DNA from: Trichopria drosophilae
Lineage: Eukaryota; Arthropoda; Insecta; Hymenoptera; Diapriidae
Length of the DNA: 64,000 nt
Assembly: GCA_030407085.1 (NCBI GenBank)
Contig: CM059586.1
Coordinates: 87,727,501-87,791,500, forward strand
Direction of reading: 5' to 3'
Shown here piece after piece: positions 36,141 to 48,587 of the stretch. Positions within the stretch are counted from its first letter, which is position 1, and the number at the start of each line of letters is the position of its first letter. Under the pieces are notes generated by a model, which worked only from the letters and a program-made list of their open reading frames with translations, searched no databases and was not told where the DNA came from. The position numbers and the translations under genes are program-made.

Positions 36141-39100
36141 ACACAGGCCCACTTTAATTTAATTACACTGTCTCGTTTTTTATCCAAGTTATTGTTTGTT
36201 TCTAGAGTCATAAAAATAAAAACAAGAAATAAAACATTATCTTAAAAATCTTTTCGTGTTTACTGATTAATCGTGCGATAATAACAAAACCTCCATCTTG
36301 AATAATAACTAAAATCTATAGGAAACCACCTGGACTATTCATGTCGTCAAATTTATCTAAATAGAAATGCACATACATGTGTACAATTTCTCTCCACCTG
36401 CGCAAATATGTGACAGAAGTTTTCGGTATAACATGTCTAATTTGAAGAAAAACATCCTAGAATGTTTTGTCACACAATTATTCACACTTAGGCCCTTTAC
36501 AATAGCTACATTCATTCTAAAGCCAACCGACCAAACGATACTAACAACACTAAATATACAATGTAAGCAAAGGCTTTAAGAAATCTCGTTTGAAATAATT
36601 TCTAGCATTTTTGAGGTCGCGGAAGAAACCTTCGTCGACGCAAAGTGTTAAACATTTCCTTATTCTTTTTAAAAACTTAGAAATAACGATTCGGTTAAGA
36701 GAAGTCTGTCTTATTGTAGCTTTGTTTTATAGAATAAAAAATGAAACTGTTTTTTAATTTGTAAAACAGTAGAAATTATTTTAAATTTAAGTGACACAGA
36801 CCGACGAAATGACATCTAAATAATGAATAAAAAAATCATAGAGGTAAAAATATTTTGTTTTTTTTACACAATATTGGGTGAGAAATCACATGAAAAAGAA
36901 AATTCAATTTTTTTTTCACATTATTTGCAAAGCGAAAAAAATATTTAAAAAAAAATGGTTTGTCTTCCACAATTTTAATATTTATAATTTTGTTTGTTCT
37001 TTTTTTCTCAGATTGTCCTTAACAACAAATTAAGAATGTATCCCATTCGCTACCTTTGTTCACTACAATGGACAAATTCATTTTTCAAAATTATTACATA
37101 AAGTGTTGATTATTCAAAGACTTAATAATTTTAGTGTTTTTCAACAATCATTTCATGCAAATAAATAATTATTGTTAACATTTTTTGTATATTATATAAT
37201 TATTACTATAAATAAATCAAAATCCTTATAATTTAAAATCTGACTTGAGATTCATAATCAGCAACTCCAAAAACCTCAGAGTAAGATTTTTCCAGTGATT
37301 TGGATACAATTTGCATAAGGTTAAATTAGTTCCTAAGAAACTCAGATTTATAATCGTACAATATTGAATAAAATCTTAAAGTTATTGTATTTTAGTTTTG
37401 TGTAATGCTGAAAAATACCGAACTACCGGAATTGTTGTTAAAGAGGCAAGACATTTTTTCTACCGATTGTTCAGAAAAGTTTTGTATTTTTTTATTTTCA
37501 TAAAATGTTTTCTATTCTTAAAAGTTGCTGAAATGAACAATCAATAAATATTTCTGTCATTTTTTGTCTTATCATTGACACCTCATGCCCGACGGATCGG
37601 TAAAGTTCCCTGTAAAAAGTTTCTACCCGTAGTAGAGCTGATAAAACAGACCTGTAAAAAAATTATAACCAGATCTAAATATCATCATGTAGAGGTTAAA
37701 CTCGAATTTGAAAATATGGGGTTTGGGGACTCTTTGGAGAGATAGATGCAAATAAAACGCGATTTTTTTAAAAGTGGTTTTACGAAATTAAAAATAGTGG
37801 ACTCTACGGGTCAAAATAGATGGAAACTCATATTTTAAAGATATTTTGTATTAATTCCAAGCCTTAGTACAGCATTGTACATTCGGGTACTTTTGAGCTT
37901 TTTGAAGATGAATCCCAGGTCAAATTTGCAACATGGTGGCCTAAAAGGGCTAAAAAAAGGGACAAATTTAGTTTTTTAAAATTGCTTCGAAATTGCCACT
38001 TACAATAAAATGTGATGAGAAATAGCTCATACACAATAAAACTCCATATAATTAAAATCAGATTCAGCATATAGGTCTATAAGATCCACTATTTCTGAAA
38101 CAAGTGATGTCGAAACAAATTTTGTTGTTTGGGTTTGTGTAATAATTAATCAAAATTATAACTTCCAGAGTTTCTAAAAAAAAAGTCAGAAATGATAACA
38201 TCCCGGATAGAAATTGCCCATTATTTCTCCATATTATATGCAGGAAAACTCCATGTGGAAATATCCGTATAAATTCCTGCTAGAATTTTGAACATTTTAT
38301 CGAATCAGACAAGTCAACTTAGATTCTGGATCGTTTCGATATCGATATTTCGTGAAACGTCTATATCTAAACAGTTCTGAGTCGTAAAATTAGGAATTTA
38401 ATTATTGTTTGTGAAAATATATGGTGCATATGCATATATTGAAGGTACTCTTTAAATCTACTTTAAATTATATAAATTTTAAAAACGTAAGAAAAATTTA
38501 TATTGGATATAATTGGGCGCTATTAAAGCAGGACTCTACTGTAACAATCCAGGTGCGATCTTGAATTTGTTCAGATTCGGTACCACCGGAAGGATTCAGA
38601 CCTGGCAAGGCATCTTCAAACGGAACCAAAATCTGTACAGATTTTCCTACCGGGATCGCAGAAAAAGTTTCTAAAAACTATCTAGGGCCTGGATTGTTTC
38701 TAAACAAAATTTCTATCAGGGATCTGTTTTAATTAGTCAAATATACATATTTAACAGTTATCAGCAGAAAATGTTAAAACATTATGTTAGATCAGAAGTA
38801 ACAAACATTTTGTATTTCAAGTTCAAATATTTTTGTTTTATTTTTTTTTGATTCTCCGAAATGGGGACCATTTAATGAGGAACAAAAACTTTGTTGAACG
38901 TATTAACTAGCGAGAAATCCATAAAAGGCACGTTTGCGTGTCTTATTTATCGATAAGATTAAACATGACGATATTAGAATTAGGTTGTATTTTGGTTCTA
39001 CACCACGCTTTCGTCTGTTAGAACTCACTCCTACGATCGGTTTACATACGATAATGTTTGGAATTCCTTATGTTCGAGTTCCCGGGTGTAAAATGAAATA

Positions 39101-39850
39101 CGCAACAGAATTTAGCATATACATTTCGAACGCTTCATAAGCATAATTCGTAGTATTAGCACATGGCCAGTGTAATATCGGAACTCCGCGAAATAATTTT
39201 CTTTGTTTCCTCAAAAATTTCTTATAGTCAGCCGTTTACATTTTTAATATGAAATACGAAGCATTCTTCAAAAAATTGCATTTTTTATTTCTTTCATTTC
39301 TATGGTTAATGTTCAACCGGACTAAAAGCATATGTATAAGTAAATATCATAACGCAAAGATATACGTAAAATTTATTTTAACGGTTCGTCTTGTTGCTGT
39401 GACGTTCATACTGAAATAAATTACAAGTGAATGATGAAACTATAATTTCTATATAAAATTAGTAATAGTTACACACAGATTTTGTATTTCCATATGATAA
39501 TTGAAAAATAACACAAGATAATTTGTATTATATTGTTTACCGTGTACTGATACAAATAATAAGAAATTTCCTACTTTATCGACAATCGACACTAAATATA
39601 TGTTATGGATATACACTGAACAAAGTTATTATGTTTTGAACTTCAATGTTCTTATCATTTGCGAGAAATATCAGATATGTTAATGGATGAGATGATGATT
39701 GCTTGATGCACTTGGGTCACCATCTCGTGGTGGTTATCCGAATGAGACGTTTGAGGCACATCATTTGAACCGATAACCGGTTAAATTATTACGATGAATA
39801 ATGTTAATTAAGAATTTATTGACCGATGAATAATCGAGAAAAAATAAGTA
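36140..39850. other. Gene-free stretch
   Basis: No exon is supported. Around 37230-37300 a module end (ATTCATAATCAGCAACTCC) is visible. Slightly CG-richer unique patches lie at 38570-38680 and 38930-39180. The word CACCATCTCGTGGTGG occurs near 39718. Otherwise it is AT-rich unique DNA. Confidence 0.35.
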
Positions 39851-39856
39851 TAAAAA

Positions 39857-40224
39857 CATGGTCATTGACTTAAAAGCAAAACAATAACAAAAACAAATGT
39901 TCTATTGTAAAGCTTTGGTGTATTATAAATTTAAAATTAAACAGCAGGGATTAAATACAGGATAATTTTAAACAAAAGGAAAAAAAAAATTAAATTTTAA
40001 ATTTTCGGCCGCAAATTATGGCCCCCTTCAGAAAGTGAAAAATAATGTGAAGCAATTTCATAGCAAGATTTTACCAAAATTTATCTCATTTTTTGTCCCT
40101 TCTGTTGTTTAATATTTTCCTTTATTCAACACCTCCTGTTTAATTTTAAATTTATAATATACCGAAACTTTACCATAGATCTTTTGTTTTTGTTAATGGT
40201 TTGGTTTTAAGTCAATGACCATGT
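39857..40224. mobile_element. Foldback MITE, 368 bp
   Basis: The arms of about 110 bases mirror each other: ACATGGTCATTGACTTAAAA / TTTTAAGTCAATGACCATGT at the outside and TATAAATTTAAAATTAAACA / GTTTAATTTTAAATTTATAA inside. The centre has GGCCGCAAATTATGGCC and no gene. Confidence 0.9.
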
Positions 40225-40259
40225 ATTTACTCGATGAATAATTATTAATCTTTTGCTAT

Positions 40260-40822
40260 AAAATAAATCGAAATATGGCCAAAACCACACATTTTTAGAT
40301 ATATTTAACCTCATTTTTCTCGACAATGGAACTTGATAGAAAAATTATACTAATGGCATCGTTTTCAATATGAAAAATTTGCTTGGAAGGGATACTGCGA
40401 TTAAACGACCCAAAATCGTTAAAAAAACTTTGCGTGGTAAACATTTTTTAGGAATACTTGCCAGAATTTGTTTCAAGAAATACGTTTGATTTTGAAAGGG
40501 CTATAAAGTGAAGCAAAATAGGTTCAAGCTAGGTTCATTTTCAAAGTTTCATGTCTGGCATCGAACCCGAAAAATTGAAAAGGAAAACCTCAAAACTTTA
40601 AATGACACATTTAGGCTTGATTTTTCCTTTTTATAAGCAATAATTGGGCCCTTAAAAATAAATTTTCTTTTACTGCCAAAGTAATCGAAATATGGCAAAA
40701 CAATGCATAATTTGACAAATTTAACCTCACCTTTCTCAAAAATGGGGCGTGACAGGAAAATTCTGCTAGCGCCATAATTTTCCGCATGAAAAATCCGTTC
40801 ATAAATGATACTGCAATTGTCA
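40260..40822. repeat. Diverged direct repeat, two copies of about 147 bp
   Basis: Copies at about 40266-40412 and 40680-40822 share, in order, AATCGAAATATGGC, AAATTTAACCTCA or ATATTTAACCTCA, TTTCTC, AAAATT, and ATGAAAAAT, then a GATACTGC word. The order and orientation are the same and the offset is about 415 bases. The nature of the repeat is unknown. A 147-codon minus-strand open frame crosses the second copy and the start of the next element, so it is not regarded as a gene. Confidence 0.6.
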
Positions 40823-40924
40823 AAAGCAAAAAAAAAAAGTAAAATTTTTTCAGTCATTCTAATTTTTAATGTAGAGTTTTCAACATAGATTATTAATTTA
40901 TCGGTTAATGACATTAGAACTCCC

Positions 40925-42011
40925 TTAACCACTTCACTGGTAAATGTATCAGTTGTGTACAACAAAAAGTGCCACGGCTGGTAATGTATCATATATGTAC
41001 ATTTTGAAATAACTTCAATGAATTTGCATGAAATTTGGTATACTACAGTTTCTTAGGTCGCTGAATACGAATCCGAGGTCACCGTTTCAAAATTCAATAT
41101 GGCGGTTCCGATATGGCGGCTACAAGCTATATGCTTTTGAAGCAAATTTTTGTCTGTGTGTGGAAAACGGCTGAAATTTGTTACTTTGGAGTTTTTGGGG
41201 TCGCTGATTACGAATCTTATCTCAGATTTTCAATATTCAAAATAATATATCCGAGATGGCAAATAGAATGTGCAAAATGAATTTTGACCTTACCTTGGCG
41301 GATTCAATTTTGAATAGTTCATAAAATGAAAAAATTATGTGGTTGATCTCGACCGTTACCTGGTTAATTATAACGACCCCAGAGTGCACCACGAGGAGGT
41401 AGTGGAAGGACTTTTCACTCCGTTTTTTTAATTTGTTTTATTTTTTTTGTTTTTGTTTGTTTTTGCTGTTGTTTTTTGTTTATTTTTTTTTTGTTTTTTT
41501 TTTGTTATGTATTTTTTATTAGATTATGATTTATAAGTTTGAAACATATAAACTAAACTAACTAAACTAACTAAAAACATGCAATCTGTATATTTTAAAT
41601 ACAACCGCTATTTTGAATCTATAAATCAATGAACACTTCAAATTCATTTGATATCATGTTCAGATAAACACATTTCTTGTTAAAAGAGATGTTTTAATAT
41701 TGTTTTATTTCGTCCGCTAGATTGGATCAACCACTTTTGAATTTTTAAATTATTTGTTTTCAGCGACCCCGGAAACCTCATATTTAACATTCACATCGAA
41801 ATTTCATAAAGAAAAATCTATACTTAAAAAAAAAGTATGCTTCACCCTATGGGGGTGAAGGGGAGGGGGGAGGCGGGTTTTTTTTTACGTCAAATGATAT
41901 GTTTTATGAAAAAATAGAACCCATGTTTCACAGTTTCTCGATATCTTAAAAACTGGAGCGTACAAATCTTGGCACTTTTTATTTGAAAACGGCTACCAGT
42001 AAAGTGGTTAA
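40925..42011. mobile_element. TTAA-flanked piggyBac-like MITE, 1.09 kb
   Basis: The ends are TTAACCACTTCACTGGTA and TACCAGTAAAGTGGTTAA, a terminal inversion of about 18 bp. Inside are module units near 41050-41120 (GCTGAATACGAATCCG, ATATGGCGG twice) and 41180-41300, a T-rich tract with GTTTTTTG units (41425-41515), and a G-rich patch near 41860. It has no transposase. Its last TTAA is also the first TTAA of the next element. Confidence 0.8.
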
Positions 42012-42393
42012 GGGGGTTCTAAAGTAATCCGCCGGTAAGGTACGGATTTTCATTAAAAAACGTAAATAAAAGATGACTGAATAATATTTTTAAAATTCGA
42101 GCTCTGTAAGGGCAATTCTAAGCAGTATAAACAGTTTCCTAGAAAATACCAGAGATATTAATTGAGAACTGACCGAGAATTTTCGGAAATAAGAGATTTT
42201 TATTTATTTCAGAAAATTCTCGGTCAATTCTCAATTATTTTTTTTGTCTTGACATTTTCTAGGATACCTTCTGTAGTAATTAAAATTGCCCTTACGGAGC
42301 CCGACTTTTGAATAATCGGTTTAGTCATTTTTTATTTACGGTTTTTAGAGAAAATTCCTACCTTATCGGACGAGCACTTTAGAACCCCCTTAA
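42008..42393. mobile_element. TTAA-flanked MITE, GGGGGTTCTAAAG family, 386 bp
   Basis: It starts TTAAGGGGGTTCTAAAGTAA and ends TTTAGAACCCCCTTAA. Mirrored internal blocks include GACCGAGAATTTTCGGAAAT / AGAAAATTCTCGGTCAATTC. It is the best-kept copy for defining the family. Confidence 0.9.
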
Positions 42394-42429
42394 ATTCGTT
42401 TACATAATTCTCTGGTATTATCCTCAAAT

Positions 42430-42850
42430 TTGCATCTTTTGAGAATCATTTCGTTTTCCCATCGATTACGTTCAAAGACAATTCCCTATCGGGTTATAAA
42501 TATCAGTGAACAAGACAAAACATGGACATTCCGCATTCCGAATGACATCACTTCGTACATCGCAAGCTCCCGCATTATGCAGGAGACCGTGCAAAAACCT
42601 CGTCTCGGTTTTGCATTATGTAATATCATGTGGCGAGTCGAGTCACACATTATTACCAGGAGAGAAGAACTCCCGTACAGGAGGTTGCAAGGCTTTCAGT
42701 GGCCGAAGTCAAGGACGCGACCCTCCCATGCTACACGTTTCACGCACATCTGCCGCACGTGAGCGAATCGACGAAATGGCCATTTTTCCACGATAATTAG
42801 CACATGTGTATCATTTTTACGTGCCTTCTTCCTACGGTCATTACTGCCAA
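42430..42850. promoter_or_regulatory. GC-richer unique island with an E-box
   Basis: The stretch contains GGGTTATAAATATCAGTG near 42494 (a TATA-like word followed by a TCAGT word), many CG dinucleotides and a palindromic E-box CACGTG at 42756-42761. Two overlapping + frames are open for 96-110 codons without family match or splice frame. It is a possible promoter or conserved element. Confidence 0.3.
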
Positions 42851-43179
42851 AAAGAGCTCGTACGATGCTCTTTCCTAAAAAAAAATGAGACTATTAGGAT
42901 TTTAATGAAATATGAAGCTTGTCAGCTGGTCTTAATAATACAAATGAAGTTTTCTGTTTGATAAATGAGTTATGATTTGTGTCTAGCACTGTTATTAAGA
43001 GCCTATGTTTTGTCTGGAAAAAAGTATTTTGCATTATTTAATGAACAATTTTTGTATTCTCAAATTCCTTGAGGTGAAAGTTCGCTTCTTAGAGAGAAAA
43101 AATATTTTACTCTCGAAATTGATAAGTGAAATTGTACACAAGTAAATTGTAAGTTAGTTTATACTTACCATTTGCACGA

Positions 43180-44620
43180 TTAAGGGGGTTCTAAAGTAAC
43201 CCACCGATAAAGTAGGAACTTGCACTAAAAAATCTAAATTAAAAATGTCTAACTCGAATTTACGAAATTCGGGCTCTTTAAAGACAATTCTAATTATTGT
43301 AGGCGGTTTTCTGGAAAATACCAAAGAAGTTGAGAACCGACTGAGAATTTTCGGAAATAAGGGATTTCTATTTATTGGGTATTTTCTGGGAAACCGCGTA
43401 TAGTAATTGAAATTGCCTTTACAGAGTCATCTTTAATTTACGTTTTTTAGACCCTTAAGGGGGTTCTAAAGTGGTCCGCTGATAAGGTAGGAAATTTCAC
43501 TAAATCGTAAATTAAAGATGACTGAATCAGATTTTCAAAATTCGGGATCTGTAAGGGGAATTTTAATTACTTCAGCCAGTATTCTACACAATTTTCAATG
43601 AAATTAATTGCGAACTGACGAGAATTTTCAGAAATAAGTTATTTCTATTTTCTGAGAAACCATCCATAGTAATTAGATTGTCCTTTCAGAGCCCGAATTT
43701 CCAGCACTTTAGAATTCCCTTAAGGTGGTTGTAAAGAGAACGACTGATAAGGTGGGAATTTTCACTAAAAATCGTAAATTAAAAATTACTGAATCGATTT
43801 TTCGAAATTAGGGCTCTGTAACGGCAATTTTAATTACTACAGACGGTATCGTAGAAAATGCCACAGACATTAATTGAGATCTAGAATTTTCGGAAATAAA
43901 TAAAAATCACTTATTTCCGAGAAAGTAGGAATAAGTGATTTGTATTTATTTCCAAAAATTCTCAATCAGTTCTCAATCAATATCTTTGGTATTTTCTAAG
44001 AAACTGTTTATAGTGCTTAGAATTGCCTTTACAGAACTCGGTTTTAAAAATGTTATTCATTCATCTTGAATTTACGTTTTTTAGTGAAATTTCCTACCTT
44101 ACCGGCGAACCACTTTAGAACCCCTTTAAAGCACATTTGATTAGAAGGTGGTAAAGAACACTCTTACGTAAATTAGTTCGTTTATTTTTTGTATGCAGTC
44201 ACATTTCAGTATATTGCTGAGAGATTTCAAAGTTTCCACTTTCACGGAATTCTAAAGTAATCCGCCGATAAGTTAGGCATTTACACTAAAAAACGTAAAT
44301 TAATAATGTCTGAATCAATTTTTGAAAATTCGGATTCTGTAAAAGTAATTCTACTTTCTATATGTAGACTCTTACAGAAATCCAAGGAGATTAATTAATT
44401 ACGAATCGAACGAGAATTACAGGAAATAAATAAAAATCACCTATTTCCGTTCTGTTCAATTCCTAATTAATTTCTTTGACATTCGTTAATTGAACGTATA
44501 TAACCATTGGAATTATCCTTACAGAGCCCAAATTTTGATAAAGTGATTCAAACATATTTAATTTTCTATTTTCAGAGTAAATTTCTATCTTATCAGCGGA
44601 GTATTTTCGACACCGATAAG
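43180..44620. mobile_element. Head-to-tail array of five GGGGGTTCTAAAG-family MITEs
   Basis: Copies run 43180-43458, 43455-43733, 43730-44129 and, separated by about 110 bases, a degenerate 44238-44620. A solo-like right-end block (GAGAAAGTAGGAATAAGTGA) lies within the third copy. Neighbouring copies share one TTAA each (43455-43458 and 43730-43733). Starts read GGGGGTTCTAAAGTAACCCA, GGGGGTTCTAAAGTGGTCCG and GGTGGTTGTAAAGAGAACG. The first copy lacks about 40 bases of its right end. The copies differ enough that they are not one recent tandem duplication. Confidence 0.8.
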
Positions 44621-44629
44621 AGTGAGGGT

Positions 44630-45730
44630 TAAAAAGCAAGAAAGTTTTGCGCTAATCTTCAAGTTACGAGTCATTTTTCAGTTTTTACAAAAATATTTCT
44701 CATTTTAATGTCTATCGAATTAATGAATCCAAACGGAAATGACGAGTTTAATGACAAATTAGAAACATAGGTTATGACAGGATACAAGTATACTCTAACA
44801 TGTCATTCAATGTATTTTTAACTATACTTCATACAGAAGAATTTTTCCAAAATCACTTCGGTATAAAATAAAAACAGAAATCTTTTCTGAAAAAATTTAT
44901 CGGAAAAATGATTGGAACCAAATTTTACCACTTTCAGCCTTCCTACTGTCACGTGATTCGAAAACCTGTCATGGTTGACAACAATTTTTATTACATCAAT
45001 GGTCCTACATATTTTGCTGCACATAAATCGAATATCATAAGAAAAATTAGTGCAAATGTGATTTAAATAATTCATTTAAGATATTTGCTTGGGATGACGG
45101 TTCAAATACTCGAATGTAAATAATAACATAATGTCTAAATCGAGCTTCGATATAAGCTACTTAATAATTAATGAAATAATTGAGAGACCATAGTTGCATA
45201 GCAACTATATTATTTATATAGTTGCTATGCAACGAAAATTACAAATGTGATTTACATAGTAAAACTTATGAAAAATTAATCAGAATTATATTTTTTCATA
45301 ACTCTCCCCGTTTGTTTCATTAAATATAAAATATGTAGCATATCTATAGTTTTTATTAGAATCATTTTTCGACATTTCCAACAAGTAAACAATAAAAACT
45401 GCACAAACTCAAATTTGTTTCGATTTTTCGTGATTTGCACCTTCTAGATTGTATTTGAGCAAATTTTCATCACAATATTCGTTTTCAGCGTATTTTAATG
45501 CGCTGAAAGGGCAAAACTGAAAGAAAACCCTGATTATTTTAATAATTATTATATATTACATCGATAAAATCTCTTAAAATTCATTGTTATTTTTCTAAGG
45601 TTCTACACGTTCACAAAAAAATGAACTAAACATAAAATGTGCGTTTTGAGAAGATTTGCAAAGTGAAAAAATTCTAGCAATCTTATTTTTATTTTTTTTT
45701 TTTCGTATTTGTAAGGATGTAAATCGCATT
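44630..45730. other. Gene-free AT-rich stretch
   Basis: Apart from the hairpin at 45193-45233 nothing is recognised. The 44818-45075 minus frame has no family or splice support. Confidence 0.4.
45193..45233. repeat. Perfect hairpin, 18 bp arms, 5 nt loop
   Basis: GTTGCATAGCAACTATAT is followed by TATTT and then its exact reverse complement. Each arm also contains an internal small palindrome (GTTGCATAGCAAC). There is no oligo-T or gene context to suggest a function. Confidence 0.9.
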
Positions 45731-45734
45731 TCCG

Positions 45735-46010
45735 TTAATATTTAATTAGTTAAGAACTACTAATTATAAAACGAAAAGTGCGCCATGAAGTCAATTAGTA
45801 AACTTTGTTACTAATAAACAATCAAAAATGACTAATATATTATTAATTTTAAAACCAACCAAAATAATCAATTTCTACTTTTAGAGTAGTAATATTATAT
45901 TAATAAATGCCTACTTCTTTACTATTGTCCCGTAAAGAATTACTAATTGATAGTAACCCACTTTTCATTTTAGATTAGTAGTTTTCAGCTGATTCAGATT
46001 TAGAGAGTAT
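45735..46010. mobile_element. Small MITE with GAAAAGTGGGTTACT subterminal repeats
   Basis: The left ACTACTAATTATAAAACGAA and AAGTGCGCC mirror the right AGTAACCCACTTTTCATTTT and AGATTAGTAGTTTTC. The right end is CAGATTTAGAGAG. It is rich in TTAGTAA words and belongs with 54434-54712 and 63148-63350. Confidence 0.65.
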
Positions 46011-46014
46011 TATA

Positions 46015-47600
46015 TTAGTTGTGAACGCATCGTATTACGTCAGAACACAACAGTGCATTATAAATTTGAGAAGCACCATTGGAAAGATTGATTCTTCGAC
46101 AATAAAAAGTGACAATTTTTTCTCGTGGAGTTTAAATGCTAAAATATAGTGTAAAACTTAATGAACAAAATTTTGTACAATTGGGAGTTAAAATATTAAC
46201 TATTTAAAAAATTATTTGAACGAAGATGTTTTAATCCAAGAAAAATTTGTCTGGCTTCAAAATGTCGTGTTTAAATAAATACAATATTTACTTCCTAGTA
46301 ATTGCATTTCCAGGAAACTAGTTCTATATCACGTAAAGATAAAACACCTATTAATTTTGCCGTTCAGTGTACATCAAGAAAAGCAGGATATCTACATTTA
46401 GCCTCCATGTATTTAAATATTCTGACCTACTGATTCCACATAGTTCCGATGAATAATTCCTGTAGTCCAACACGAAACTTTGGTTAATCAATTTGCATTG
46501 ATAATAATTCTGCTGTCTGAATTATCTGCACTTACCCCAAATTACACCATCGAAATCCCAGTAAGTACTAAATTTAGTAACATTTTGACGTCACTTACTA
46601 TACTGATTGAAAATGAACTTGTATAAAATTGTACATATGGAGCAGAGTTTGAGAAATGATAGTTATAAACTAATTATTTGTGGTTTTTAATCGCATTTTA
46701 TAAAGGCCTTGCACTGCAATTCTTCTGCAGAATGAAGATTTAATAAATTTTTTGTACATCACCCGGTATAAAGTTGATACCACGTGTATATTATCATTTC
46801 TGTGAACTATTCGATATTTTACTTTTGCGTACTAAGAAAACGCTCACTTGTTGCCTTTGTCAATAACGCACCTGCGTCACTTTGAATTGCAAACTTTTAA
46901 GCTCAAATTTTTCTACGTCTACGTAATAAAGACAAATGATATTATTCTATAAACATAATCTTTAGTGAAAAGTTTCAAACGTTATCAATACTATGTACTG
47001 TTATATTATCTTTGAAAATATTATACTTACAATTATTAATTTTAATATAAACTATGTAACTATTTGTGTTATGGCTGATCAAGAGAATATTTCTCATGTC
47101 AAATAATAAATAAATAAGAACAAAAATAAGAAACGTATTCTATAAAATTATAATTATATAGAATCAGCGAAAATGTTTTAAAAAATAATTTAAAACTTAA
47201 ATATACATATATATTATTTGAATCTGTCAACTATTTAGCTGACAGTGTAATCACATAAATTTTCTTACATCACATTTAAGTTTATGATTAAAAGAAAGTG
47301 ATACATTGAACGAAGTGTCTAAAATATTTTAGGTTAGTTGTTTTTTTGCAGTGTACTGAAGAACTGTGATTTACCGATCTCTTATTGCATCTTAATATTT
47401 TTCTAGTTAATATAAACTTTTAAAACATACAAATTAATTTATCTATTCCTTAATTTATTTGACTTGAAATAGTCTCACTATAAGTTATACATAATTGAAT
47501 AAAAGTCACAAAGAAGTAAATACTAAAACAACAACAATACACAATAAATTTAACTAGGATCGTGGTCTATTTAAAAATTTGTTATAACAATAGAAAATAT
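46015..47600. other. Gene-free AT-rich stretch
   Basis: No exon or repeat family is recognised. The patch 46780-46930 is mildly less AT-rich. Confidence 0.4.
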
Positions 47601-47608
47601 GAATACTT

Positions 47609-47710
47609 AACCCATTGAGTCACATTTCTTAATAGAAAACAGAATTAATATTGTTTTGAAAGTGTAAAAATTGCATTTAGAGGTCGACTAAATTCAAACT
47701 GGCGACATTT
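47609..47710. repeat. Solo left end of a TTAACCC element
   Basis: TTAACCCATTGAGTCAC followed by GAATTAATATTGTTTTGAAA and CTGGCGACATTTTAG looks like a TTAA-family left terminus. No matching right end was found. Confidence 0.45.
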
Positions 47711-47823
47711 TAGTAGAAAAAAGCTGCACATTTGAGCCTTTTCATAAATATTTTTCATCTTAAAAAAGTAATGGAAATAAGCGGATAAAATTATCAAAGA
47801 TTATATGAATTATCTTGTTCCGC

Positions 47824-48132
47824 TTCTATTTATTACATAAGACCACAAAAAAAATGGTTGGGAGTTTCTTTTAATCAGAGGTAATGGAGCTTATAAATTT
47901 TGGCTCGCTGAAAACGAATCCGTTGCCCGATTTAGCCCATCACGTCAGGTTTTCGAAATATCGTATCCGGAAATTGAAATTAGAGGGTAGGATATCTCGA
48001 AAACTTGACGTGATGGCCCAAATCGGGCTACGGATTCGTTTTCAGCGACCCAAAATCTATAAGATCGACTATCTCTGATTAAAGGAAACTCCCAAAAAAA
48101 TTTGTTTCTGGACTTGTGTTATCTATTGACGT
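47824..48132. mobile_element. Foldback element with a CG-rich core
   Basis: The arms are almost completely mirrored: CTGAAAACGAATCCGTTGCC / CGGATTCGTTTTCAG, CGATTTAGCCCATCACGTCA / TGACGTGATGGCCCAAATCG and GTTTTCGAAATATCGTATCC / GGATATCTCGAAAAC. The outer parts are GGGAGTTTCTTTTAATCAGA / CTGATTAAAGGAAACTCCC. A 64-codon + frame spans it only because both arms are open. Confidence 0.85.
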
Positions 48133-48587
48133 TCCGCCATAGAATCAGCCTAACCTTTAAAAAATGTAAAATTCTAGTCTCGTATAATATATTTACTGGT
48201 AAACACCAAAATAAACAAGCTCAACACGAACTTGTATTTCCAATAATTAAGAAGTAAACAAGAATAATGTTGCGAAAGAATAAAAATATACAAAAAGTAT
48301 TGAAAAAAACAAACAATACAATAAAAGTAAATAACAAGAACATAACAAAAAAATTATTCTCTGCAAGTTGTTTTACAAATTATTTTTGCCGCTTTTATTT
48401 TTGTCAATAATAATAATACTTTCTTCCTTCAACAATGATTGTCGATCGAACGAACGAAAAAAATGATTCTCTTCAAACATCCACCTCCTCGCGGTGAAAA
48501 TCGCACAACACTGATAGTACTCTAAAGTGGCTAAGGATGTTTTGATAGTTATTACAAAAATTAGCAATCCCACGGCTATCATCTTGA

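Noticed and set aside
40549..40992. 147-codon open frame on the - strand
   Set aside because: It starts inside the terminal repeat of a TTAA element and crosses a diverged direct repeat. No recognisable domain.
42430..42796. Two overlapping + frames of 96-110 codons
   Set aside because: No splice-framed structure, no domain, and both frames equally open.
43180..44620. CRISPR-like regularly spaced repeats
   Set aside because: The repeating blocks are mirrored MITE arms of variable spacing in a eukaryotic context. There are no short identical direct repeats with unique spacers.
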